Shown here piece by piece: positions 27,138-36,147 of a stretch of 64,000 nucleotides of DNA. Made by a program: the position numbers and the translations under genes. Position 1 is the first letter of the stretch. Every line of letters begins with the position of its first letter. The notes beneath the pieces were generated by a model that saw nothing but the letters and a program-made list of their open reading frames with translations, was not told where the DNA came from and did not search any database. The stretch comes from Leptolyngbya sp. O-77 (GTDB taxonomy: Bacteria > Cyanobacteriota > Cyanobacteriia > Elainellales > Elainellaceae), in assembly GCF_001548395.1 (NCBI RefSeq), contig NZ_AP017367.1, positions 62,001 to 126,000 of the forward strand. Direction: 5' to 3'.

Positions 27138-27386
27138 TTAAAACCAGGGAATGGAGTCGAAGAAACGACCCATTTGCTGGAGATTGCTAAATACGCCTAC
27201 GATCCCTCCTGCTACTCCCAAGGCAACAAGGGTATAGATCTGGGATGCCGTAATATCCGAAAGAAAATACCACCCATAGGAGAGTGGGATTAAAGCCAGG
27301 AAGCAGCCAATAAAAGCACCCCAGAAAAATCGGATCGCTGCATCGGTTAGCTTTTTGGCTGGCGGCTCGGATGGTGTCGGTGGCAT
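27138..27386 (-). CDS. Small membrane protein, 82 residues
   Basis: Two hydrophobic segments, at about residues 20-43 (FFWGAFIGCFLALIPLSYGW) and 50-68, with a proline-rich start (MPPTPSEPPAKK). The family is unknown. It lies convergent with the hydrolase gene and its 5' end faces the COG0523 promoter region. Confidence 0.6.
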   Translation of the reverse strand: MPPTPSEPPAKKLTDAAIRFFWGAFIGCFLALIPLSYGWYFLSDITASQIYTLVALGVAGGIVGVFSNLQQMGRFFDSIPWF

Positions 27387-27527
27387 TGGAAATTACCGCA
27401 TTAATGAGTTGTGGATATTCTGACACACCTCCTCACCGGCTAACGTTCGGTTTCCTCAACCCAAAACTGCCAGAATTCCGCCTCAACCCAAAACACTTGT
27501 TGAATCTTAGCTTTTATCTATAATTTG

Positions 27528-27544
27528 AGAATGATTATCGTTCT
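27528..27544. promoter_or_regulatory. Fur/Zur-type operator before the COG0523 gene
   Basis: AGAATGATTATCGTTCT differs by one base from the perfect box at 24524-24540 and lies 20 bases before the COG0523 start. A zinc-responsive repressor is the natural candidate given the target gene. Confidence 0.75.
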
Positions 27545-27564
27545 TTAGTAAAGAGGCGTGACCG

Positions 27565-28536
27565 ATGGTAGCTGCCGATATTCCAAGTTCTGTCCCTGTA
27601 ACCGTTCTCACAGGCTATCTGGGTGCCGGGAAGACGACACTTCTCAATCGCATCCTCACCCACGAACACGGTAAGAAAGTTGCTGTCATCATTAACGAAT
27701 TTGGCGAGGTGGGCATCGATAATCAGTTGGTAATTGATGCCGATGAAGAAATCTTTGAGATGAACAATGGCTGCATCTGCTGTACGGTGCGGGGCGACTT
27801 GATTCGCATCATTGGCAACCTGATGAAGCGGCGCAACAAGTTTGACCATCTCGTGATTGAAACGACAGGATTGGCAGATCCCGCTCCTGTGATCCAGACC
27901 TTCTTTATGGACGAAGATGTGCGATCGCAAACTAGCCTGGATGCCGTTGTCACCGTTGTGGATGCCAAACATATTCACCAACACTGGGATGCCGATGAAG
28001 CGATCGAGCAATTGGCGTTTGCCGATGTGATTTTGCTGAATAAAATCGATCTGGTAACGCCTGCTGAACTGGATGAATTAGAGCAGCGCATCCGCTCCAT
28101 GAATGCAATGGCGAAAATCTACCGCACCAAGGATGCTCAAGTGGAAATGGACAGCATCCTGGGCGTGGGTGCCTTCGATCTGAGTCGTGCCCTGGAAATT
28201 GACCCCAATTTCTTAGGTGAGGCCGCTCACGAACATGATGAGACCGTGGGATCAGTGGCGATCGCAGAATCCGGTGTGTTGAACTTTGAGCGGCTGAATA
28301 CCTGGATGGGCGAACTGTTACGCAATCAAGGACCGGATATTTTCCGAATGAAAGGCATTCTCAACATTGAAGGCGAAGATAATCGATTTGTGTTTCAGGG
28401 AGTTCACATGCTGTTTGACGGCAGAGCCGATCGCCCCTGGAAGCCCAACGAAACCCGCAAGAATGAACTGGTCTTCATCGGTCGCAATTTGGATGAGCGG
28501 GAGTTGAAGGAGGGGTTTCGGGGATGTTTGGTGTAG
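27565..28536 (+). CDS. COG0523-family GTPase, putative zinc metallochaperone
   Basis: A 323-residue G3E GTPase: Walker A GYLGAGKTTLLNRIL (residues 13-27), the metal-binding motif GCICC near 72, Walker B region VIETTGLADPAPV, base-recognition LNKIDLV, and a C-terminal CobW domain with KGILNIEGEDNRFVFQGVH. Members insert or deliver metals, often zinc under limitation, using GTP. A Fur/Zur-type box lies just upstream, and a WD40 gene follows after the interrupted four-helix gene, an arrangement in keeping with cyanobacterial zinc-limitation loci. Confidence 0.93.
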   Translation: MVAADIPSSVPVTVLTGYLGAGKTTLLNRILTHEHGKKVAVIINEFGEVGIDNQLVIDADEEIFEMNNGCICCTVRGDLIRIIGNLMKRRNKFDHLVIETTGLADPAPVIQTFFMDEDVRSQTSLDAVVTVVDAKHIHQHWDADEAIEQLAFADVILLNKIDLVTPAELDELEQRIRSMNAMAKIYRTKDAQVEMDSILGVGAFDLSRALEIDPNFLGEAAHEHDETVGSVAIAESGVLNFERLNTWMGELLRNQGPDIFRMKGILNIEGEDNRFVFQGVHMLFDGRADRPWKPNETRKNELVFIGRNLDERELKEGFRGCLV

Positions 28537-28574
28537 GGAGTGGATGGGGGGTGGGGTGGATGGGTGGATGGGGT
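28537..28574 (+). other. G-rich stretch with G-quadruplex potential
   Basis: Five runs of three or more G separated by short spacers lie between the COG0523 stop and the end of the four-helix gene. A mirror C-rich stretch lies at about 30308-30384, on the other side of that gene. Confidence 0.5.
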
Positions 28575-28821
28575 TAGTCGATCAGCCAGTTGGGTGCGTT
28601 TTTGGTCATTGATACGAGTTGTCCGAGGACGAGATCGTAGGTTTTGTAGAGGTTTCTGCCGCTTTCAGGATCGAGATATTGGCATTTAACAGCGAACTCT
28701 ATCCAAATTTGAGTTTCGGTTGCCTCTGCCTGACAATCGGTCAACTTAGCGATGAATGCGGCTTTATACCTGCGTTTTCGCCATGCCTCACCCAAGTTGG
28801 CACACACCGATCGAGACAAGG
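28574..28821 (-). pseudogene. Four-helix-bundle protein (S23/IVP-like), 3' part
   Basis: The C-terminal half of a 23S-rRNA-intervening-sequence-type protein: RSVCANLGEAWRKRRYKAAF, KLTDCQAEATETQIW, GQLVSMTKNAPNWLID. The 5' half is at 30157-30301, beyond an IS256-family element. Joined at RRSS and RSVCANL the halves give the usual length of about 125 residues, so the gene was split by transposition. Confidence 0.85.
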
Positions 28822-30156
28822 AGAGTGTCAATTTTTTTGTGTAAGGCTTAGAACTGAGGAAAGCGATCGGGGAACTCAATGGCAAAACGCATGAGTGCTG
28901 CTTTCCAATCGCGGATCGGCATCGTCCACTTTTTGGCAATATTGTTAAGCGCCAAGTAGAGCAGCTTGTAGACCGATTCCTCATTGGGGAAGCATCCCTT
29001 TGTCTTGAGCACCTTACGCAACGAGCGATTGAGCGACTCGATTGCATTGGTGGTGTAAATCACTTTGCGAATGTCTGGTGGATAGTCAAAGAAGGGGATG
29101 ATGTTGTTCCAGTGACGCAACCAGATCTGGGAAATCGTGGGATAGAGCCTGTCCCACTTATCAGCGAAGTTTTCTAGTGCGGTCTCAGCCTCCTCTACCG
29201 TGGCCGCTTGATAAATCGGCTTGAGGTCGGCAATGACTTCGGCTTGGCTGCCCCAGGGCACATAGCGCAAAGAGTTGCGAATCAGATGCACGATACACAA
29301 CTGCACTCGTGTTTTGGGAAAGACCGCTGCAATCGCATCGGGGAAGCCTTTGAGTCCATCTACACAGGCGATGAAAATGTCTTCTACGCCGCGATTCTTG
29401 AGGTCGGTCAGCACTTTGAGCCAAAACTTTGCCCCTTCATTGGCAGACATCCATAGCCCTAGGACTTCCTTAATCCCGTCAAGCGTTACACCTAAGACAA
29501 CGTAAACGGCATGATTGCTCACCCGCCCGTCTTCTCGCACATGAACGTGAATGGCATCGAGGTAAACAATCGGATACAGCTTAGCCAGCGGGCGGTTCTG
29601 CCACTGACGCACCTCGTCACTGACCGCATCGGTGACTTGGCTAATCAACGTGGGAGAAACCTCCACCCCATAGAGTTCCTCCAGTTGCGCTTGAATATCT
29701 CGAGTGCTCAAGCCTCGGGCATACATTGCCATGATTTTGTCATCCAGCCCACTCAAGCGTCGCTCTCCTTTGGGCACCAAAATCGGCTCAAAGGTGCTGT
29801 TACGGTCGCGGGGAATCGAGAGTGCCAATTCTCCACAGTCTGCTTTGACGGTTTTAGAGGAGTACCCGTTACGACTATTGCGATGCTTGCTGGAACTGGT
29901 TTCTTCAGGAGGCGGAGCTTGGACTTCGGTTTCCAGGTGATGGCTCAATTCTGCTTGCAGTGCTCGTTCCACCAGTCGTTTGGTCAGTTGTTTGAGCAGT
30001 CCTTGTTCTCCCAGGATTTGCTCGGGGTGGAGTAATCGGCAAGCAGCTCATCCAGCAGGTGGTCTACTTTATCTTGGGGGCGACGACGGCGAGGCATGGG
30101 CGGTCTCCTGATGTTTGAACTAATTTTGACCGCTTACACAAAATAATTTACAGTCT
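28822..30156 (-). mobile_element. IS256-family insertion sequence
   Basis: About 1335 bp with imperfect terminal inverted repeats of 26 bases (21 matching), starting AGAGTGTCAATT on the left and AGACTGTAAATT on the right, both followed by TTTTGTGTAAG. The flanking 9-mers match at only 6 of 9 positions, so I do not see a clean target duplication. It interrupts a four-helix-bundle gene. Confidence 0.85.
28848..30097 (-). pseudogene. IS256-family (Mutator-like) transposase with an N-terminal frameshift
   Basis: The main frame (28848-29972, 374 residues) holds the family core: LDAIHVHVREDGRVSNHAVY, IFIACVDGLKGFPDAI with a catalytic aspartate, QLCIVHLIRNSLRYV, and TTNAIESLNRSLRKVLKTKG with the catalytic glutamate. 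The expected beginning, MPRRRRPQDKVDHLLDELLA, starts at ATG 30097 but is out of frame; one C is missing in a C/G run near 30025. The copy is probably inactive unless an internal start suffices. Confidence 0.88.
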
Positions 30157-30301
30157 CAGACGAGCGACGGATTTGATCCGTTAATGAGTAACGTTCTTCA
30201 ACCGGAAACTTTTTAGAAGCCTCAAAAATCTCCATTGCAGCCCTGAATGCTGCCTGGTAAACCTCCAACTCACGATAACTCTTCACCAACCCCGTTGCCA
30301 T
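30157..30301 (-). pseudogene. Four-helix-bundle protein (S23/IVP-like), 5' part
   Basis: Starts at ATG 30301 with MATGLVKSYRELEVYQAAFR and EIFEASKKFPVEERYSLTDQ, ending at RRSS where the IS256-like element begins. It is the N-terminal half of the gene whose end is at 28574-28821. Confidence 0.85.
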
Positions 30302-30383
30302 ATTCACACCCCCTTGCCCATCCCCCCCTATAATTCCCACCTATCCCCTCATCCACCCCTCCACCCTTCCCCTCATCCACCCC

Positions 30384-31451
30384 ATGAAATCCCAAACCCT
30401 CCTCCAACCGCACTGGCAAACCAAACTGTCTGACTATATCACCGCGATCGCCTGGTCGCCCGATGGTCGCTGCTTGGCGGCTTGTTCGGCGGCTGGGGAG
30501 GTGGTGTTGATCCGTCTGCCAGGTTTTCAATCTACTCTTCTCCAGAGTGAAACGGGGTACTCCATCGATTGCCTTGCGTTTTCCCATGATGGGCAGTTTT
30601 TGGCGATCGGAGGGCAAGATGGGCAGGTCAAGATCTGGTCACTTCAAGCGGTCGCGCCAGAACTCGTCACTACCCTAGAAAACAAATCGGTTTGGGTCGA
30701 TCGCCTGTGCTGGAATCCCACGAAGCATGAGCTTGCTTTTAGCTTGGGCAAGTATGTGCAGGTTTGGGATGCTGATACGCAGGACGTTGTGACGACGCTT
30801 AACTTTGAGGCTTCCACGGTTCTGGATCTGGATTGGCGCAGAGATGGGAAATATCTGGCGCTGGCGGGCTATCAAGGGGCAAGAGTCTGGAATACAAACG
30901 ATTGGGATGCAGAGGAGGAGGCGTTAGACATTCCTTCGGCAACGGTGGCGATCGCCTGGTCGCCCGATAACCAGTTTATTGCTGAGGGCAATCTGGATAA
31001 TACTTTAAGCGTGTTGGAGTGGGGCAATCCGGCACCCTGGTTGATGCGGGGCTTTCCGGGTAAAGTGCGACAACTGGCATGGTCTGAGGTTCCCACAAAT
31101 ATTGGTGTACCGATGCTGGCATCCTGTAGTGGTGCGGCAGTGGTGGTGTGGGAGCGCGATCGTGATGAACGAGTTGGTTGGGCAAGCCGAATTTTGGGCA
31201 ACCATGAAGGGGTGGTGCAGGCGATCGCTTTTCAGCCGAATTCCCTTTTACTGGCATCCGCAGCAGAGGATGGGTGGGTCGCCCTTTGGCACCGGGGTAG
31301 CCGACTGATTCAATCTTTGACAGGTGCATCCAATGGCTTCTCCTGCCTCACCTGGCATCCCCAGGGACATCAACTGGCGGCGGGTGGACTGGATGGTGAG
31401 TTGTTGGTCTGGTCACAGGCTTTGCGTGGTCGTGGGTTTGGTGGACGGTGA
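30384..31451 (+). CDS. WD40-repeat protein linked to the COG0523 gene
   Basis: A 355-residue beta-propeller with about seven WD40 units; recurring pieces are ITAIAWSPDGRCLAACS, LAFSHDGQFLAIGGQDGQVK, VAIAWSPDNQFIAEG, VQAIAFQPNSLLLASAAEDG and LTWHPQGHQLAAGGLDGELL. No signal peptide is present, so it is probably cytoplasmic. It lay next to the COG0523 gene's downstream neighbour before the IS256 insertion. A truncated relative is at 20901-21665. Cyanobacterial COG0523 genes are often accompanied by such WD40 proteins; the molecular role is not known. Confidence 0.88.
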   Translation: MKSQTLLQPHWQTKLSDYITAIAWSPDGRCLAACSAAGEVVLIRLPGFQSTLLQSETGYSIDCLAFSHDGQFLAIGGQDGQVKIWSLQAVAPELVTTLENKSVWVDRLCWNPTKHELAFSLGKYVQVWDADTQDVVTTLNFEASTVLDLDWRRDGKYLALAGYQGARVWNTNDWDAEEEALDIPSATVAIAWSPDNQFIAEGNLDNTLSVLEWGNPAPWLMRGFPGKVRQLAWSEVPTNIGVPMLASCSGAAVVVWERDRDERVGWASRILGNHEGVVQAIAFQPNSLLLASAAEDGWVALWHRGSRLIQSLTGASNGFSCLTWHPQGHQLAAGGLDGELLVWSQALRGRGFGGR

Positions 31452-31736
31452 ACGCATCATTCTCCGCTGTAACTTTTTATTTTTGACACAGCTCTTTGCA
31501 GCATACTCACAGAACCGACAATGTAGAAGAGATGCCTTAAAAAAGGATAAAACTTTGCTCTAATTCACCGTTTTATCCCTCCCCTCCGCATTGTTTCATC
31601 CCTGATTCAAGTAGTAATGTTTGACTCCGACAAGGTTGATGTTCAACTGCTGAAGTAAAACGAATTTAACTTTTAGAGTCAATTGCTTCGTGATTCCCAG
31701 ACGAGAGTGAACCAACCCTTTAGCAATACTTTTCTG

Positions 31737-33335
31737 ATGAGAAAAACCTTTTTTCGTGCGCTACTGGCGATCGCAGTTGCTGCTGTGATCATCCTGCCAA
31801 GCTGTGCCCAGCCCAATACTCAATCCCAAACCTCTACAGATTCAACGCTGACGTTTTCCTGGTCGCAGGATGTTGGACCGCTCAATCCACATATGTATGG
31901 TCCCAGCCAGATGTTTGCTCAGGATTTAATTTATGAGCCACTGGTGAGCTACGATCGCGGCGGTGAGATTCAGCCTGCACTGGCGGAAAGTTGGGAGGTG
32001 TCGCCCGACGGTAAGTTAATTACATTCCAATTGCGTGAAGGCGTGCAGTTTTCTGATGGCACACCGTTTGATGCAGCGGCGGCTAAAGCTAACTTTGATC
32101 AGGTCTTACAAAACCGCAAAGAGCATGACTGGCTGGGATTGATTGAGGCGATCGATCGCGTGGAAGCGCAGGGCGATCGCACCTTGCAGATGTACCTGAA
32201 AACCCCCTATTACCCCGCCCTGCAAGAATTAACGCTAATTCGCCCGGTTCGTTTTCTGTCGCCCAAAGCGTTTCCTGATAGCGGCACGACCGCAGAAGGT
32301 ATTAAAGCCCCAATTGGCACAGGGCCGTGGGTACTAGCCGAGTACCAGAAGGACACTCAGGCGGTTTTCAAGCGCAACGAGAACTATTGGGGCAACAAAC
32401 CTGCCATTGAACAGGTGACGGTCAAAATTATTCCCGATGGCGAAACGCGAGTCCTGGCATTTGAGAACAACGAAATTGATTTGATCTACGGCAACGGCGA
32501 AATTAGTCTTGACTCGTTTAAGCGACTGCGCGATTCAGGGGACTATACGGCTGAGGTGTCGCCACCGTTGAACACGCGAGCGATCGCCATTAACTCCAAT
32601 CGGGGAGCCACCGCAGACCTGAAGGTGCGGCAGGCGATTCAGCACAGTGTTAATAAAGATGCGATTATTTCTGGCATTTTCTACGACACGGAACAAAGAG
32701 CCGACACCTATTTTTCAACCGAAGTGCCCTATGCTGATGTTGGCTTGCAACCCTACGCCTACGACCTGGATCAAGCCAAAGCCTTACTCGATGAAGCTGG
32801 ATGGCAACAGCCCGCAGGACAGGCGATCCGCCAGAAAGACGGTCAGCCCTTGACGCTCGATCTTTCGTTTAGCGGGGAAAACAATGTGGACAGGGCGATC
32901 GCTGAAGCGGTTCAGGCTGATCTGAAAGCCGTCGGGATGGATGTCCGACTGTTGGGAGAAGAAGAGCAATCCTGGTACGATCGCCAGGCAAACGGCGAAT
33001 TTAACCTGATCTTCAATGACACCTGGGGACCTCCGTATGAGCCGCAGGCAATGGTGTCTTCGATGCGCGTTCCGTCTCATGCGGACTACGCGGCTCAGCA
33101 AGGACTGCCGATGAAAGCGGAGATCGATCGCAAAATTGGTGAAGTGCTGCTAACGACTGACGAAACACCCCGTCAGCAGCTTTACCGCGACATTCTCACC
33201 ACGCTGCATGAGCAGGCAGTTTATCTGCCGATTTCCTATTCAACTAATGTTGCCGTGATGCACAAGGAGTTATCTGGGTTTGAGTTTATGCCGCAGGCAA
33301 ATCAAGTGCCGTTGAGTAAGCTCAGCAAGTCCTAA
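31737..33335 (+). CDS. nikA: Nickel/metallophore-type ABC transporter substrate-binding protein NikA
   Basis: A roughly 532-residue lipoprotein: signal ending VIILPSC, then the SBP_bac_5 fold. Many segments closely match E. coli NikA: LNPHMYGPSQMFAQDLIYEP, KAPIGTGPWVLAEYQ, NENYWGNKPAIEQVT, and MRVPSHADYAAQQGL. NikA binds Ni(II) with a small organic chelator. ATG 31737 is preferred over 31683 because it gives a standard signal peptide. It is the first gene of nikABCDE plus a methyltransferase. No NikR or Zur site is evident upstream. Relatives (Cnt/Opp) carry nickel, cobalt or zinc bound to metallophores, so the metal is not certain. Confidence 0.9.
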   Translation: MRKTFFRALLAIAVAAVIILPSCAQPNTQSQTSTDSTLTFSWSQDVGPLNPHMYGPSQMFAQDLIYEPLVSYDRGGEIQPALAESWEVSPDGKLITFQLREGVQFSDGTPFDAAAAKANFDQVLQNRKEHDWLGLIEAIDRVEAQGDRTLQMYLKTPYYPALQELTLIRPVRFLSPKAFPDSGTTAEGIKAPIGTGPWVLAEYQKDTQAVFKRNENYWGNKPAIEQVTVKIIPDGETRVLAFENNEIDLIYGNGEISLDSFKRLRDSGDYTAEVSPPLNTRAIAINSNRGATADLKVRQAIQHSVNKDAIISGIFYDTEQRADTYFSTEVPYADVGLQPYAYDLDQAKALLDEAGWQQPAGQAIRQKDGQPLTLDLSFSGENNVDRAIAEAVQADLKAVGMDVRLLGEEEQSWYDRQANGEFNLIFNDTWGPPYEPQAMVSSMRVPSHADYAAQQGLPMKAEIDRKIGEVLLTTDETPRQQLYRDILTTLHEQAVYLPISYSTNVAVMHKELSGFEFMPQANQVPLSKLSKS

Positions 33336-33354
33336 AGCTGATTGACTGACAAAC

Positions 33355-33465
33355 GTCTTAAACCCTCACCCTAAATCCATCTCCCGCTCTGGGAGAGGGA
33401 CTTTGAGGATTAGACTCTGGCTCCCCTTCCCCTCTTGTGGGAGAAAGGGGGAAGGGGATGAGAGC
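33355..33465 (+). repeat. Interspersed palindromic repeat of cyanobacterial type
   Basis: The stretch starts AACCCTCACCCTAAATCC and contains two foldable parts: CTCCCGCTCTGGGAGAG, and CCCCTTCCCCT facing AGGGGGAAGGGG. Repeats beginning like this are common between cyanobacterial genes. It lies in the nikA-nikB gap and could reduce or process the operon transcript. Confidence 0.6.
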
Positions 33466-33525
33466 AGCAAGATTTGTCGGTTGGGCAGACAACTTCAACA
33501 CACCCCAAACCTTTTACTACAACCC

Positions 33526-34476
33526 GTGAAACTGACTGACCATTATGTTTTCAGGCGCATCTTTCAACTTATTCCCGTATTGCTGGGAATCTCGATCATC
33601 ACGTTCTTGCTGATTCAACTGATGCCCAGCGATCCGGCGGCGGTGGTGCTGCGTGTGGCAAATACTCCGGCAACTCCAGAAGCGATCGCAGAAATGCGAG
33701 AAAAACTCGGACTCGATCGCCCCCTGCCCGTGCAGTATCTCGACTGGCTCTGGCACGTTTTGCGGCTAGATTTTGGGCAATCCTTTGTGACCGGAAAACC
33801 CGTTTTGCAAGAAGTGATGCACTATGTGCCGACAACGCTGATTTTAACCGCCTGTGCCACCCTGCTGATTTTTGCGATCGGCTTGCCAATGGGAATTATG
33901 GCGGCATTGTACCGCGATACTGTTTTCGACCAGGTAAGTCGCTTGTTTGCTTACATTGGCGTGGCAATGCCAAGTTTCTGGCTGGGATTTTTGCTGATCT
34001 ATGTGTTTAGCTTCAAGCTAGGCTGGTTTTCGGTGATTCATCGCGGTTCGATCGCCGATTGGATTTTGCCTTCGCTCACCTTAGCCTGGGCACCTGCGGC
34101 GGTTTATGCCCGTTTGTTGCGCGGCAGTATGCTAGAAAGCCTCAGTCAAAATTATGTGCTGTACGCCAGAGCCAGAGGTTTGCTAGAGCGGCTGGTGATT
34201 CTGCAATATGCGTTAAAAAATGCACTGTTGCCCGTTGTGACGGTGTTTGGATTGAGTTTTGCGAATCTACTTTCTGGTGCGGTGATTGTGGAAAGTGTGT
34301 TTGCGCTGCCAGGGCTGGGACGATTTGCAGTTCAATCCATTCTCAATCGCGATTATCCGGTTGTACAGTGTTATGTCTGCCTAACGGCGGTGCTATTTGT
34401 CGTCGTCAATCTGATGGTTGACCTGACCTACAGCTATTTCGATCCGCGTATTCGTTTTGGGAAGCAAGAAGTTTAA
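33526..34476 (+). CDS. nikB: Nickel-type ABC transporter permease NikB
   Basis: A permease of about 316 residues with six membrane segments: FQLIPVLLGISIITFLLIQL at the start, the periplasmic stretch NTPATPEAIAEMREKLGLDR, and the EAA loop region YARARGLLERLVI. GTG 33526 is chosen because the homologous protein begins right before the first helix; the frame is open further upstream through the repeat at 33355-33465. It is 190 bases downstream of nikA and 2 bases before nikC. Confidence 0.9.
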   Translation: MKLTDHYVFRRIFQLIPVLLGISIITFLLIQLMPSDPAAVVLRVANTPATPEAIAEMREKLGLDRPLPVQYLDWLWHVLRLDFGQSFVTGKPVLQEVMHYVPTTLILTACATLLIFAIGLPMGIMAALYRDTVFDQVSRLFAYIGVAMPSFWLGFLLIYVFSFKLGWFSVIHRGSIADWILPSLTLAWAPAAVYARLLRGSMLESLSQNYVLYARARGLLERLVILQYALKNALLPVVTVFGLSFANLLSGAVIVESVFALPGLGRFAVQSILNRDYPVVQCYVCLTAVLFVVVNLMVDLTYSYFDPRIRFGKQEV

Positions 34477-34478
34477 TC

Positions 34479-35348
34479 ATGGCAATTTTGCAAAAACTTT
34501 TGGATCACAAACTGGCGTGGTTGGGTCTGAGCCTGATTGCGATCGTCGTTCTCACTGCCCTCATTGCCCCACTGATCGCCCCCCACGATCCTTTAGCAGT
34601 CGATTTGATGCAGAAGCTTCAGCCATCCAGTGCTGCTTTTCCCTTGGGAACCGATCATCTCGGTCGCTGCATCTTGTCTCGCTTGATCTATGGGTCGCGG
34701 GTGTCGCTGTCGATTTCCCTGGTGGTTATTGCGCTGACAACGACGATTAGCCTGATTGTCGGTCTGGTGGCGGGCTATGTGGGCGGCAAAGCGGATAGCT
34801 GGTTGATGCGACTGTGCGATGTGTTTCTCGCTTTTCCGGCACTGATTTTGTCACTGGCGATCGTGGGTATTTTAGGAGCCGGAGTTGGAAATTTAATTTT
34901 CGCCCTGGCAATAACGCATTGGGCAGGCTACGCGCGAATTGTTCGCAGTCGCGTTTTAAGCGTCAAGGAAAGCGATTTTATCCAGGCGGCAATCGTCTCC
35001 GGTGCCAGCAGTTTGCCGATCATGCTCCGGCATATATTGCCATTTACGATCGCGGAACTTGCCATTCTCATGTCGCTCGATATCAGCCACATGATTTTGC
35101 ACATTGCAGGATTGTCGTTTCTAGGATTAGGCATTCAACCTCCTACACCCGAATGGGGAGCCATGATCAACGACGGGCGCGAGTATTTCCGCCGTCAGCC
35201 AGAACTGATGATTTATCCAGGACTGATGATTTTTATCACTACCCTGGCTTTTAATCTGGTCGGAGATGCAGTGCGAGATGTCCTTGATCCGCGCATGGAA
35301 AAGCAAGTGCGATCTGAAACGTTGAAAGCGAAGTTACAAAATGGTTGA
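34479..35348 (+). CDS. nikC: Nickel-type ABC transporter permease NikC
   Basis: A 289-residue permease of the DppC/NikC family: HKLAWLGLSLIAIVVLTALI, PLGTDHLGRCILSRLIYGSR near residue 55, the EAA loop KESDFIQAAIVSGASSLPI, and LSFLGLGIQPPTPEWGAMI near the end. It forms the membrane channel with NikB. It starts 2 bases after the nikB stop and overlaps nikD by 8 bases. Confidence 0.92.
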   Translation: MAILQKLLDHKLAWLGLSLIAIVVLTALIAPLIAPHDPLAVDLMQKLQPSSAAFPLGTDHLGRCILSRLIYGSRVSLSISLVVIALTTTISLIVGLVAGYVGGKADSWLMRLCDVFLAFPALILSLAIVGILGAGVGNLIFALAITHWAGYARIVRSRVLSVKESDFIQAAIVSGASSLPIMLRHILPFTIAELAILMSLDISHMILHIAGLSFLGLGIQPPTPEWGAMINDGREYFRRQPELMIYPGLMIFITTLAFNLVGDAVRDVLDPRMEKQVRSETLKAKLQNG

Positions 35349-36147
35349 ACCTGTTCTGACTGTTGATAATTTGCAGGTTGATTTTCCAGTTCAACGTGAT
35401 TCTGGAACAATCCCGATCGTCCGCAATGTCAGTTTTCAACTGCAACCGGGCAGAGTTTTGGGCATCATTGGCGAAAGCGGCAGCGGCAAAAGTGTCACCT
35501 GTCTATCGATTCTGGGGTTGTTGAAAGGCGCAACCGTTCGCGGCAGCGCTCAGCTTGCAGGACAGGAATTAATTGGGTTAAATCAGGTTGAGTTGCGCCA
35601 AATTCGCGGACCCAAAATTGGCATGATTCTGCAAAATCCAGTCAGTTTCTTCAACCCAGTCACCACGATTCAGCGGCAATTTATCGAAACCCTGCGATCG
35701 CACCGTTCACTAACGGATGCTGAGGCTCGATCAATCGCCGCTGACCATCTAAACGCCGTTGGCTTAACCGATCCCCAGCGAGTGCTGCGTCAATTTCCAT
35801 TTCAACTCAGTGGTGGAATGCTGCAACGGGTCATGATTGCGATCGCCCTCTCGTTACAACCGCAAGTCTTAATTGCCGATGAACCGACCACCGCATTGGA
35901 TGTGATTACCCAAATGCAAATTCTGGGACTGATTAAACAACTGCAACAGCAAACTAATTGTGCCCTGCTGTTAATCACCCATGACCTGGGAGTGATTGCT
36001 CAACTTGCCGATCGGGTTGCCGTGATGCGAAACGGTGAGTTTGTCGAACAAACCAGCGTTGAGCAGTTATTTGATCATCCCCAACATCCTTACACGCGAT
36101 CGCTGCTTGCGTCTCGGCTCACCCCTCACCTGGGAGCAAGACGATGA
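35341..36147 (+). CDS. nikD: Nickel-type ABC transporter ATPase NikD
   Basis: A 268-residue oligopeptide-type ATPase: Walker A GESGSGKSVTC near residue 42, signature LSGGMLQRVMIAIAL, Walker B VLIADEPTTALD, then LLLITHDLGVIAQLADRVAV. It is coupled to nikC by an 8-base overlap and to nikE by a 4-base ATGA overlap, so the operon is translationally chained. Confidence 0.92.
   Translation: MVEPVLTVDNLQVDFPVQRDSGTIPIVRNVSFQLQPGRVLGIIGESGSGKSVTCLSILGLLKGATVRGSAQLAGQELIGLNQVELRQIRGPKIGMILQNPVSFFNPVTTIQRQFIETLRSHRSLTDAEARSIAADHLNAVGLTDPQRVLRQFPFQLSGGMLQRVMIAIALSLQPQVLIADEPTTALDVITQMQILGLIKQLQQQTNCALLLITHDLGVIAQLADRVAVMRNGEFVEQTSVEQLFDHPQHPYTRSLLASRLTPHLGARR

Noticed and set aside
28574..29047. 157-codon minus-strand frame spanning the IS256 left end
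   Set aside because: Its first half is the wrong frame of the IS256 transposase; only the last 85 codons are real (four-helix-bundle fragment).
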